Assembly (NCBI GenBank): GCA_900547275.1
Contig: URGA01000046.1
Coordinates: 1 to 15,454 of the forward strand
Direction: 5' to 3'
DNA from: an uncultured Oscillospiraceae bacterium
Lineage (GTDB): Bacteria > Bacillota > Clostridia > Oscillospirales > Acutalibacteraceae
DNA length: 15,454 nt
Shown here: one piece after another, positions 1 through 7,061 of the stretch
Position numbering within the stretch: position 1 is the stretch's first letter
Layout: every line of letters starts with the position of its first letter
The notes under the pieces: model-generated
The model's database searches: none
What the model was told of the DNA's origin: nothing
Seen by the model: the letters and a program-made list of their open reading frames with translations, nothing else
Made by a program: the position numbers and the translations under genes

Positions 1-5
1 CAACG

Positions 6-332
6 TTATATTACTGAAAAAAGACAGCAAAGGTCATAACCGCCGCTCATAAGATAAATACTTTCAACTTCTTCAAGCTGAGCAATTCTGTTTGCTATAT
101 CGTCAAATCCGTGGCCAAATTTAGGCTGGACTTTAATTTCTATAAGAGCGGTAACCGTTTCGTCGTGCGCCTTTTCCTTATCAATAAGGGCACGGTAACC
201 TTTAATTACACCGTCTTCCTCGTATGCTTTTATTTTTGAAGAGACTTCATCTTCTGAAATATCAAGCATAACAGCAATTTCTTTATTGCTTAGTTTTGGA
301 TTGTTTTTAACAATTGATAAAAGTTTATCCAT
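6..332 (-). CDS. Lrp/AsnC family transcriptional regulator, C-terminus apparently frameshifted
   Basis: This is a DNA-binding regulator of the Lrp/AsnC family, which usually senses amino acids and controls nearby metabolic genes. The N-terminal helix-turn-helix covers about residues 8-45 (LSNKEIAVMLDISEDEV is the core). It is followed by the start of the RAM effector domain (ALIEIKVQP, then the SGGYDL turn at about 96-101). The family is normally 140-160 residues, but this frame stops at 108, just after SGGYDL. A stretch of six A on the plus strand lies at 17-22; one extra base there would keep the frame open to the window edge, reading FFSNITL. A frameshift or sequencing error is therefore likely. 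The start is supported by AAGGAG at 341-346, which overlaps the stop of the upstream PHP gene, so the two are probably co-transcribed and translationally coupled. Family assignment is firm; the cause of the truncation is inferred. Confidence 0.85.
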   Translation of the reverse strand: MDKLLSIVKNNPKLSNKEIAVMLDISEDEVSSKIKAYEEDGVIKGYRALIDKEKAHDETVTALIEIKVQPKFGHGFDDIANRIAQLEEVESIYLMSGGYDLCCLFSVI

Positions 333-344
333 TTCATTTTCTCC

Positions 345-1154
345 TTACATAATAGGTACAACCATCGGTTCGCGGTGATTGAATATCGTCAGATTGTCAA
401 ATCCGCATTTTTTGGCAAGATCCATTCCCGCCTCAATATTTCCGCAGATTTTATCAGGAACATGGGCGTCAGAACCGATTGTTATATATTCGCCGCCCAT
501 TTCTCTGAACAGACGTATGTATTTTTCATTCGGCAGAGTCTCGCCTATCTTCATAGCAATACCTGAAGTGTTTATCTCCAAAGCTTTTCCGTTTTGAATA
601 AGCGTTTTGAATATTTCCTCAATTATGTCATCGTAGCGGCTCATGTCAACACTAATACTGCTTTCACCGACTATGTATCTAAGCGGATAAGTAAGATGTG
701 CCAAAGAGTCAAATCCGTTCCACTTTGCAAGCTCAAGTTCTTTTTCAAAATATGCGGTAAGCAATTCATCCACATCATAATTCGTATAATCAAGGAAAAA
801 GAAATCATCCATATCAGGCAAATTATGGATTGAACCCAGCACAAAATCATAATTAAATTTATTAAGAATATGGTTTGCAAGTTTCGTATTGTAAATCGCC
901 TGGCCGATTTCTAATCCCTGAAGAACAAGAAGCCTGCCTTCGAAATAACGCTTGCACTCAAATGTCTCAACAAACTGGTTTGTACAAAGCGCTCTGAAAT
1001 CCTCTGTTTTTGAATCTATTTCGCAGTGGTCGGTTATTGCGATTCCTTCCGCGCCTTTTTCCACTGCTTTTTCGCACAAAAGCATGCAAGACTGCTTTCC
1101 GTCGAATGAATTATCGGAATGCGTGTGCATATCCATTACATTTTCATACTTCAA
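345..1154 (-). CDS. PHP-domain phosphatase, histidinol-phosphatase-like
   Basis: This is a metal-dependent phosphoesterase of the PHP superfamily, closest in layout and length (269 residues) to HisJ-type histidinol-phosphatases. Metal-binding motifs appear in family order: MHTHSD near the N-terminus, AITDHCE, LGSIHNL, LEINTSG and IGSDAH. I chose a TTG start at 1152-1154 because GAGGTG at 1161-1166 sits six bases upstream. The in-frame ATG at 1194-1196 has no ribosome binding site and lies upstream of a plausible extended -10 element (1187-1195), so it may not be transcribed. A later ATG just before DMHTHS is a second possibility. The gene is the first of a pair with the Lrp-type regulator, with 12 nt between them. 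No other histidine-biosynthesis gene is nearby, so the substrate is uncertain. Cytoplasmic; no signal peptide. Confidence 0.85.
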   Translation of the reverse strand: MKYENVMDMHTHSDNSFDGKQSCMLLCEKAVEKGAEGIAITDHCEIDSKTEDFRALCTNQFVETFECKRYFEGRLLVLQGLEIGQAIYNTKLANHILNKFNYDFVLGSIHNLPDMDDFFFLDYTNYDVDELLTAYFEKELELAKWNGFDSLAHLTYPLRYIVGESSISVDMSRYDDIIEEIFKTLIQNGKALEINTSGIAMKIGETLPNEKYIRLFREMGGEYITIGSDAHVPDKICGNIEAGMDLAKKCGFDNLTIFNHREPMVVPIM

Positions 1155-1186
1155 AATTATCACCTCGGATATATTGACTGGTTTGT

Positions 1187-1195
1187 ATTTTAACA
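1187..1195 (-). promoter_or_regulatory. Candidate extended -10 promoter for the PHP-lrp pair
   Basis: On the minus strand this reads TGTTAAAAT, an extended -10 (TG-n-TAAAAT). No good -35 is visible at 17 bases. Transcription would start near 1180, leaving a short leader before the TTG start at 1154. This is a weak, sequence-only call. Confidence 0.35.
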
Positions 1196-1232
1196 TAATT
1201 CAAAGGATAATAAAATATATTTTCTTGTTTTG

Positions 1233-1261
1233 TTGAAAAAAATTTATAACTTTGGTATAAT
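1233..1261 (+). promoter_or_regulatory. Sigma-A-type promoter for the ACT/UPF0210 operon
   Basis: TTGAAA at 1233-1238 and TATAAT at 1256-1261 are separated by exactly 17 bases, a near-consensus vegetative promoter. It lies about 30 bases ahead of the ACT-domain gene, whose AGGAGG is at 1278-1283 with a seven-base spacer. Confidence 0.8.
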
Positions 1262-1290
1262 CATTTCAATAATTAACAGGAGGACTGAAT

Positions 1291-1560
1291 ATGAGAGCAG
1301 TTATTACAGTTGTCGGCAAGGATACTGTCGGAATTCTTGCTAAAGTATCCTCTGTCTGCGCAGATCACCAGATTAACGTTATTGAGGTTACTCAGTCAAT
1401 TCTGCAGGATATGTTCTGCATGATCATGATGACCGACTTATCCAAGTGTGACACTTCTATCTCCGAACTTTCAGCGGAGTTTGAAGAACTGGGCAAAAAG
1501 GATGCGCTTTCCATCCACGTAATGCACGAGGATATTTTCAATTCCATGCACAAAATATAG
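1291..1560 (+). CDS. ACT domain-containing protein (UPF0237 family)
   Basis: This 89-residue protein is a single ACT domain of the UPF0237 type. The RAVITVVGKDTVGILAKVSS opening is the typical first strand and helix, with the ligand-loop glycine in VGKDTVGI. The INVIEVTQSI strand and a short DMFCMIMMTDL strand follow. ACT domains bind small ligands, often amino acids, and usually control a partner protein. No enzyme domain is attached here. It has a strong promoter and an AGGAGG site. Its TAG stop overlaps the AGGAGG of the next gene, a UPF0210 protein, and this pairing is conserved across many Firmicutes. A regulatory or partner role for the UPF0210 protein is therefore likely, but it is inferred from co-occurrence and the real ligand is unknown. 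Confidence 0.9.
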   Translation: MRAVITVVGKDTVGILAKVSSVCADHQINVIEVTQSILQDMFCMIMMTDLSKCDTSISELSAEFEELGKKDALSIHVMHEDIFNSMHKI

Positions 1561-1571
1561 GAGGCAGTATT

Positions 1572-2927
1572 TTGATAAATACATACGATATACTTGAAAC
1601 TATCCGTATGATTCAGGACGAATGTCTTGATATAAGAACAACCACAATGGGTATCTCCCTGCTGGACTGCGCTGATACGGATATAGATAAATCTTGCAGT
1701 AAAATTTACGACAAGATATGCACAAAAGCAGAAAAGCTTGTAGAAACAGGCGAAGCTATCGAAAAAGAATACGGAATTCCGATTATCAATAAGCGAGTAA
1801 GCGTTACTCCTATCGCTATTATGGCCGGCATAAGCGGCGGCGATCCCGTAAAGTATGCTCTCGCCCTTGAAAAAGCAGCCGGAACAATCGGAGTAAACTT
1901 TATCGGCGGCTATTCAGCACTTGTTCAGAAAGGTTTTTCATCAGGCGATCTTGAACTTATAAATTCTATTCCCGAAGCTTTGGCAAGAACTGAGCATATT
2001 TGTTCTTCCGTAAATATCGGTTCAACCAAGGCCGGAATAAATATGGACGCCGTTAAAATCATGGGTCAAAAAGTAAAGGAAGCGGCTGAGAGAACAAAGG
2101 ATCAGGACTGCATTGCCGCAGGCAAACTTGTAGTTTTCTGCAACGCTCCTGAAGATAACCCGTTTATGGCAGGCGCGTTTCACGGTGTTTCTGAGCCGGA
2201 CTGCGTAATTAACGTTGGCGTTTCAGGTCCCGGCGTTGTACGTGCAGCAGTAGCAAAATACCCTGATTACAGCATTAATGAAATTGCAGAACTCATTAAG
2301 AAAACTGCGTTTAAGGTAACAAGAATGGGCCAGCTTGTAGGTGTTGAAGCTTCAAGAAGACTTGGCGTGCCGTTTGGTATTGTTGACCTTTCACTTGCGC
2401 CGACACCGGCAGTGGGCGATTCCGTTGCCCATATTCTTGAAGAAATCGGCCTTGAAAAATGCGGCGGCGCAGGCACAACGGCTTGCCTTGCAATGCTCAA
2501 CGACGCTGTTAAAAAAGGCGGCGTAATGGCTTCATCAAGCGTTGGCGGACTTTCAGGCGCATTTATTCCTGTTTCAGAGGACGCAGGAATGATATCTGCC
2601 GCAAGATGCGGAGCGCTTACAATAGAAAAGCTGGAAGCAATGACCGCGGTCTGCTCCGTAGGTCTTGACATGATAGTTATTCCCGGCGACACAACACCTG
2701 AAGTCATCAGCGGCATTATTGCGGACGAAGCCGCAATAGGAATGGTCAACAACAAGACCACCGCTGTGCGCGTTATTCCTGCAATCGGCAAAAAAGTCGG
2801 CGAGGAACTCGAATTCGGCGGCCTTCTCGGAAGCGGTCCGGTTATGAAAGTAAATACAAGTTCTCCCGCCCAGTTCATCAACAGAGGCGGCAAAATACCG
2901 GCTCCTCTTCACAGCCTTAAAAACTAA
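1572..2927 (+). CDS. UPF0210 / PFL-like family protein of unknown function
   Basis: This 451-residue protein belongs to the UPF0210 (DUF711) family, whose fold is related to pyruvate formate-lyase-type glycyl radical enzymes but which has no established reaction. Family-typical stretches include the ECLDIRTTTMGISLLDCAD opening, PIAIMAGISGG, INVGVSGPGVVRAA, FGIVDLSLAPTPAVGDSVA, EKCGGAGTTACLAMLND and the glycine-rich GGLSGAFIPVSEDAGM. The length is full for the family. It starts at TTG (1572-1574), with AGGAGG at 1559-1564 and a seven-base spacer, and follows the ACT-domain gene after 11 bases. The pair ends at a strong terminator two bases downstream. Cytoplasmic; no signal peptide or membrane segment. 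Family assignment is firm, function is unknown. A long antisense open frame inside it looks like a codon-bias artefact. Confidence 0.9.
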   Translation: MINTYDILETIRMIQDECLDIRTTTMGISLLDCADTDIDKSCSKIYDKICTKAEKLVETGEAIEKEYGIPIINKRVSVTPIAIMAGISGGDPVKYALALEKAAGTIGVNFIGGYSALVQKGFSSGDLELINSIPEALARTEHICSSVNIGSTKAGINMDAVKIMGQKVKEAAERTKDQDCIAAGKLVVFCNAPEDNPFMAGAFHGVSEPDCVINVGVSGPGVVRAAVAKYPDYSINEIAELIKKTAFKVTRMGQLVGVEASRRLGVPFGIVDLSLAPTPAVGDSVAHILEEIGLEKCGGAGTTACLAMLNDAVKKGGVMASSSVGGLSGAFIPVSEDAGMISAARCGALTIEKLEAMTAVCSVGLDMIVIPGDTTPEVISGIIADEAAIGMVNNKTTAVRVIPAIGKKVGEELEFGGLLGSGPVMKVNTSSPAQFINRGGKIPAPLHSLKN

Positions 2928-2928
2928 C

Positions 2929-2960
2929 AAAACAGCAGGCATTCCCGCCTGCTGTTTTTT
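2929..2960. terminator. Bidirectional intrinsic terminator
   Basis: A 12-bp perfect stem (2929-2940 with 2947-2958) encloses a six-base loop and is followed by a T run on the plus strand. The minus strand also runs into a T-rich stretch. It sits between the convergent UPF0210 and HAD genes, and the HAD stop codon (2959-2961) abuts it. Confidence 0.9.
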
Positions 2961-3768
2961 ATTTATTATAATTTTCTAACAACCATTTGGCAACGCTGTC
3001 ATGGTCGTTACATCCGATAATTCCGGTGGCAATATCTTTTAACTCATCAACAGCATTTTCAACTGCATAACATTCATCGGCAACACGAAACATCTCAATA
3101 TCATTTATACCGTCTCCGAAAGCCACGAGTTTGTCACAGCCCAGCATATCTTTAAGTTTTAATACTGCATTTGCCTTTGACGCGCAAGCAGGCAATATCT
3201 CAAGCCACTGCTCGTTTGAATACGAGTCTCTTTGAAAAACACAGTTATACTTGCTTTTATATTTCTCGTAAAAAGGTCTTAACTTTTCCTCATCATCAAT
3301 ACACGTTATGTAAAACGGGTTTCCTTTGCAGTAATCTGATACTGAATTAATCGGATCATTTCTTACGTCATCTTTTCTTGTATTAAGGAATTCACGAAGA
3401 GGAACAGAAGATCTGTCCAGTATATACGAAAATTTCTCTTCGCCGTCAATATAAGAATATACAATCGGGTAAATTTCGTTTTCCGTAAGGTCGGCAACAG
3501 ACTTCTCTGCATCCGGCAAGGAATTTGACATTAGTATTCGGCCGGTGCCGTTTTCAACAATAAAAACGCCGTTATAAACAATAAGCGGTATTCTTACATC
3601 AATACCTGCCGCTACTTTTTTCATTGTAACGTATGACCTTGCGCTGGCAAATGAGAATATCATCCCATCGCTGACAAGTTGGTTGATAACGCTGTTTGTA
3701 AATTCTGATGTTGTCTGACTGCTTCTCAAAAGCGTCTTGTCAAGATCGGAAACATAAAGTGTTTTCAT
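2959..3768 (-). CDS. HAD superfamily hydrolase, Cof-type subfamily IIB
   Basis: This is a cytoplasmic phosphatase of the haloacid dehalogenase superfamily, 269 residues. Motif I is SDLDKT, with the nucleophile Asp8 and Asp10. Motif II is in FSFASAR (about 38-44). The motif III lysine is likely Lys198 in SKAN. Motif IV is FGDGIND (217-223), with metal-binding aspartates. Between motifs II and III lies a C2-type cap of about 110 residues, which marks the Cof/IIB class acting on sugar phosphates or similar small substrates. The substrate cannot be read from the sequence. GGAG precedes the start with a short spacer. It lies 68 bases downstream of the metallophosphoesterase gene in the same direction, so it may belong to that transcription unit, although the gap contains a short palindrome and no obvious promoter. 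Confidence 0.88.
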   Translation of the reverse strand: MKTLYVSDLDKTLLRSSQTTSEFTNSVINQLVSDGMIFSFASARSYVTMKKVAAGIDVRIPLIVYNGVFIVENGTGRILMSNSLPDAEKSVADLTENEIYPIVYSYIDGEEKFSYILDRSSVPLREFLNTRKDDVRNDPINSVSDYCKGNPFYITCIDDEEKLRPFYEKYKSKYNCVFQRDSYSNEQWLEILPACASKANAVLKLKDMLGCDKLVAFGDGINDIEMFRVADECYAVENAVDELKDIATGIIGCNDHDSVAKWLLENYNK

Positions 3769-3836
3769 ATTTTAACTCCAAAAAGGAATGGTGAATTATG
3801 CATAAAGTAACATGTATTGTCGGAAGTCCGAACTCG

Positions 3837-5351
3837 CTATTTTACAATTCCCCATGAATAAGTTGAAGTTACCGCATCGTCAGCGTAATTATATTCATAA
3901 AACGTTGAAGTCAAAGTGTTTTCTGAAACGGTAATGATTGAATAGCCCGCGGTATTGTCAGGAATTGACTGTGCCTTTAAAAACCACGAAGGTTCATAAG
4001 TGTCCACCACTTTCCTGTTTTGACTGCCGCCGGCAGCGGACATAAGATAAACAGGAGCGGCGGGCTTTTGAAGATAAATCGCCTGAGAATCTCCAAACTG
4101 CTGTGTTTCGGTTTCACATCCAACAGGATTTCTGTTCTCGTCCATAGGTTTAGTTACAGCAAAAGCGTGGTCATGTCCCTCCAGAACAAGATCAACAGAA
4201 TACTCATTAAAGATTTTACCCAATTTCTTCTGCTGGGAACGTGCTATCTTATTTCTGTCCCGTGATGAACCGTACTTTCCGGGAGAATAAAGCGGATTAT
4301 GAATTGCAACTATCTTCCACTTTTTATCTGTTGATTTAAGGTCATTTTCAAGCCACTCACGCTGTTTTGAACCCACTCCAGTTCGCTCAGAATCCCCTGA
4401 AGAAAGAACAGTAAAGTGAATATCGCCGTAGTCGAAAGAATAATATATTCCATTTTCGCAATCCTGTTCAGGGAGATTAACGGTTGTGTGGTTATACTCT
4501 ATTTCAGAAGCGCCGTCTGTGTAATCAGACCAGTAGGAATGATTGCCGGAAGTGAGCATAGTAGGCACTGATGAGACGTAATCAGAAACATTTCCGAGCA
4601 TCATAGACCAAAGATCCTCATTGCCGCCGTACTGAACCATGTCGCCGGTATGGATAATAAAATCAAGATTTTCAGTATGACTGTATGCGTCTGTCATAAG
4701 CTGATTCCAAACTGTACCGTTATACGTTTCATCCTGCGTATCGGAAACGTGCATAAACGTAATTTCCTGCGGATTTTCTTCTCCCGTTGAAAAAGATGAA
4801 GAATAGCACTCATTGCCGAAGGAATCGTAAATCGTGTATGAATAATCAGTATTATATTCCAGATTATAAAAAACTGCACGGTTAACGTAGTCGCCGTTGC
4901 CCTCGTCACTGTAAGCAGTAATTATTTTCTGCTGCGAGTTTCCGTCCCAACCCAGCATAACAGTAGAATGGCTTATACTGTCTGTATGCCATGTTACACT
5001 GTAAGAATTTGTTTTACTGTCGTAAATTGATAACAGTACCGATGACATTTCATTATTTTCAGCGTATTCGGGGCATTTCTCGGCGTCAACATTAATTTCA
5101 CTGATTGATGAGGTATCGCCTATACAGTATGTATCATCTGTAAGCCAAACTCTGTTGCCGTCTATCGTAATATCGGATATATAACTGTCATCCGGGTATG
5201 TAACTGAAAGCACACCGTTTTCAATAACTGCTGCCGCGCCTCCGTCAGCGACTATCTCAGGTTCGCCGGCAGACGCTTTATCACTTTTAGCGCATTGAGC
5301 AAACATTACAGCAAAAACAACTGCCATAAATAAGCAAAATACTTTTTTCAT
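3837..5351 (-). CDS. Secreted purple-acid-phosphatase-type metallophosphoesterase
   Basis: This 504-residue exported phosphoesterase starts at the ATG at 5349-5351, supported by a GGGGGAAG site; an upstream in-frame ATG at 5384 lies in the preceding gene and has no such site. The N-terminus is a signal peptide (KK, a hydrophobic stretch, then FAQC at 17-20). Cys20 suggests a lipoprotein, but Gln at -1 is unusual for a lipobox. Residues about 117-190 (SVTWHT to SFSTGE) resemble the beta-sandwich domain that precedes purple acid phosphatases. The catalytic domain has the metal motifs HVSDTQ (201-206), HTGDMVQ (234-240), SGNHSYW (268-274), IHNPLY (350-355) and EGHDH (391-395). It probably hydrolyses phosphate esters outside the membrane. 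It follows the acetyltransferase gene by 25 bases on the same strand. Substrate unknown. Confidence 0.88.
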   Translation of the reverse strand: MKKVFCLFMAVVFAVMFAQCAKSDKASAGEPEIVADGGAAAVIENGVLSVTYPDDSYISDITIDGNRVWLTDDTYCIGDTSSISEINVDAEKCPEYAENNEMSSVLLSIYDSKTNSYSVTWHTDSISHSTVMLGWDGNSQQKIITAYSDEGNGDYVNRAVFYNLEYNTDYSYTIYDSFGNECYSSSFSTGEENPQEITFMHVSDTQDETYNGTVWNQLMTDAYSHTENLDFIIHTGDMVQYGGNEDLWSMMLGNVSDYVSSVPTMLTSGNHSYWSDYTDGASEIEYNHTTVNLPEQDCENGIYYSFDYGDIHFTVLSSGDSERTGVGSKQREWLENDLKSTDKKWKIVAIHNPLYSPGKYGSSRDRNKIARSQQKKLGKIFNEYSVDLVLEGHDHAFAVTKPMDENRNPVGCETETQQFGDSQAIYLQKPAAPVYLMSAAGGSQNRKVVDTYEPSWFLKAQSIPDNTAGYSIITVSENTLTSTFYEYNYADDAVTSTYSWGIVK

Positions 5352-5376
5352 TTTTCTTCCCCCAGTTGCTTTATTC

Positions 5377-5976
5377 TTATTCACCTTGGTTGAACATCGG
5401 ATAAGTGTATTTATCCTCTTCGGTAATTTCCCTTAACACTTTGCAAGGCACTCCAACAGCCACAACATTTGCCGGAATTGATTTTTTTACAACGCTTCCT
5501 GCGCCAATTACGGAGTTATCACCTATCGTTGCCCCGGCAAGGATTGTAGAACCGGCACCAATCCAAACGTTATTACCTATCGTTATTGGTTTTGCTATTT
5601 CAATACCGGCTTTTCTCATTTCGGGATCAAGAGCATGCTCGGCAGTTGTAAAACAGCAATTCGGAGCGACAAACACATTATCACCAAAAGTGACCTTGGC
5701 TCCGTCAGTGATTATAAGATTATGATTAGAATAGAAATAATCACCAACTGAAATATTATAGCCATAATCACACCAAAACGGCGGCGTGATTATAACGTTC
5801 TCGCCCATCTTGCCCAGAAGTTCTTTTAATATTTTTTGCTGTTCATCTCTGTCATTAGGCGACAGCTGATTGTATTTATAACAAACGCTTTTGCATTTAC
5901 TTATCTCTTTCTCAAACTCAGTGTTATAGCATCCCTGAAAAAAACAGTTTATCGGTACAACTGGTTTTCCTTTCAT
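5377..5976 (-). CDS. Maltose/galactoside-type O-acetyltransferase
   Basis: This is a left-handed beta-helix acetyltransferase that uses acetyl-CoA, 199 residues. After an N-terminal helical maltose-acetyltransferase-type region (about 15-55), hexapeptide repeats run from about residue 75 to 180 (ISVGDY, ITIGNNVWIGAGSTILAG, IGDNSVIGAGSVV). His114 in FTTAEHALD matches the usual catalytic histidine, and GVPCKVLR is the typical end of the helix. Family members acetylate sugars or related acceptors; the acceptor here cannot be told. The start has a strong AGGGGG site. A promoter is visible at 6008-6036, making this the first gene of a probable unit with the metallophosphoesterase and perhaps the HAD phosphatase. 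Cytoplasmic. Confidence 0.9.
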   Translation of the reverse strand: MKGKPVVPINCFFQGCYNTEFEKEISKCKSVCYKYNQLSPNDRDEQQKILKELLGKMGENVIITPPFWCDYGYNISVGDYFYSNHNLIITDGAKVTFGDNVFVAPNCCFTTAEHALDPEMRKAGIEIAKPITIGNNVWIGAGSTILAGATIGDNSVIGAGSVVKKSIPANVVAVGVPCKVLREITEEDKYTYPMFNQGE

Positions 5977-6007
5977 ATTAAAATCCCCCTAAGTTATTAT
6001 CAATTTC

Positions 6008-6036
6008 AATTTAACATATCCCCACAACAATATCAA
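6008..6036 (-). promoter_or_regulatory. Promoter for the acetyltransferase operon
   Basis: On the minus strand TTGATA (6031-6036) and TAAATT (6008-6013) are 17 bases apart, just upstream of the acetyltransferase start at 5976. Reasonable match to sigma-A consensus. Confidence 0.6.
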
Positions 6037-6095
6037 CAGATTGTGAAAAAATTCTTAATTTACATTTAAATTGCTAATTCCGAAAATCGAGTTTC

Positions 6096-6124
6096 TTGTG
6101 ATTTCCGGTTTTATTTGCTATAAT
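6096..6124 (+). promoter_or_regulatory. Sigma-A promoter with extended -10 for the hydrolase
   Basis: TTGTGA (6096-6101) and TATAAT (6119-6124) are 17 bases apart, and a TG one base before the -10 makes it an extended element. It lies about 38 bases ahead of the hydrolase start. Confidence 0.75.
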
Positions 6125-6161
6125 CAGCATTGAAGCAAAGAAAAATGATGAGGTATTATAA

Positions 6162-6923
6162 ATGAAAATAACTCCATTTAGCATTATAAGCCGCTCCAAT
6201 AAACTCAGAGGTATAATTCTAAGGCCTAATACTCTTTCTTCTCCCTGTAAAACCGTTATTGTAAGCCATGGATTTGCAAGTAATATGCTTATAACTTTCG
6301 GCTACGCAAAAACGTTTGCACAGGCAGGATATATCGCTGTTTTGTATGACTTTTGCATGTCAGGAAGCGGAATAAGCGGCGGAAAAAGCACCGGCATGAG
6401 CGTGCTTACGGAGAGAGACAATCTCCTAGACGTTATAGATTACGTCAAAACTCTCAGCTATACTGACGAAAATCATATATCCCTTGCAGGATGCAGTCAG
6501 GGAGGTCTTGTTAGTGCGTTAGCGGCGGCACAGCGCGAAGAAGAAATTGAAAATCTTTTTCTCTACTACCCAGCTCTTTGCATTCCCGACGATGCAAGAA
6601 GAGGCCATATGATAACGGCAAAATTTGACCCGCAAAACATTCCGGACAATTTTTACGCAATTTACGTAAAACTAAGCAGAAAATACGCGGACGACGCTAA
6701 AACTTTAAGTCCGTTTAAAGAAATATGCACATACAAAAAACCTGTATTTATTGTTCACGGAATTGAAGACAGTCTTGTAAATATAAAATATTCCCGCCGC
6801 GCCGCAGAAGAATACCCAAACTGTAAACTTATCGAAGTCCACGGCGACCACGGATTTATCAAAAAAGGCTTTGCCGCTTCAAAAAAAGCAACCCTTGACT
6901 ATATCAGCAAAAACAAATCATAA
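6162..6923 (+). CDS. Alpha/beta hydrolase (serine esterase/peptidase-like)
   Basis: This is a 253-residue alpha/beta hydrolase. VIVSHGFASN (33-41) carries the oxyanion-hole HG. The nucleophile elbow is GCSQGG with Ser112. The acid is probably Asp203 in VHGIEDSLV, and the catalytic His230 lies in VHGDHGF. The layout resembles small cytoplasmic esterases and acyl-aminoacyl-peptidase-like hydrolases that follow this HG-GxSxG-D-H pattern; a feruloyl or cinnamoyl esterase-like role is possible, but the substrate cannot be assigned. There is no signal peptide. It has its own promoter and a GAGG site seven bases before ATG. The reading frame looks complete, yet the hairpin end of an IS200-type element begins at its stop codon, so its native terminator and downstream sequence may have been displaced. 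Confidence 0.88.
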   Translation: MKITPFSIISRSNKLRGIILRPNTLSSPCKTVIVSHGFASNMLITFGYAKTFAQAGYIAVLYDFCMSGSGISGGKSTGMSVLTERDNLLDVIDYVKTLSYTDENHISLAGCSQGGLVSALAAAQREEEIENLFLYYPALCIPDDARRGHMITAKFDPQNIPDNFYAIYVKLSRKYADDAKTLSPFKEICTYKKPVFIVHGIEDSLVNIKYSRRAAEEYPNCKLIEVHGDHGFIKKGFAASKKATLDYISKNKS

Positions 6924-6994
6924 CCACCAGTTGAACTGGTGGTTTGCACAGGCCCTAAAAGGGCCGCCTACTGGCTAGCCGACTGAAAGTCGGC
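6922..6994. repeat. Three subterminal hairpins of the IS200-type end
   Basis: Three palindromes lie in tandem: arms AACCACCAGTT around 6933, GGCCCT/AGGGCC at 6951-6965, and GCCGACT/AGTCGGC at 6978-6994. They fall in the non-coding tail of the insertion sequence and match the structured ends of this family in kind. The role as transposase recognition sites is family knowledge, not shown here. Confidence 0.7.
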
Positions 6995-7024
6995 ACTGAT
7001 GGTTTGACATCGCATTACTATTTC

Positions 7025-7056
7025 AGGCAACCGCTCTCGTGCGGTTGCCTTTTTTT
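7025..7056 (+). terminator. Intrinsic terminator at the IS200-type element
   Basis: A 10-bp GC-rich stem (7025-7034 with 7041-7050) is followed by a T run to 7056 on the plus strand. It would stop transcription arriving from the hydrolase gene before it runs antisense through tnpA, a known insulating arrangement in IS200 elements. Confidence 0.85.
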
Positions 7057-7061
7057 ATGCC

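Noticed and set aside
2267..2893. 208-codon open frame antisense to the UPF0210 gene
   Set aside because: It lies wholly inside a well-supported gene and reflects its codon bias; no start signals.
3798..3857. 19-codon plus-strand frame beginning MHKVTCIVGSPN, reminiscent of a flavodoxin-type start
   Set aside because: Too short, stops at once, and overlaps the metallophosphoesterase 3' end; resemblance is probably chance.
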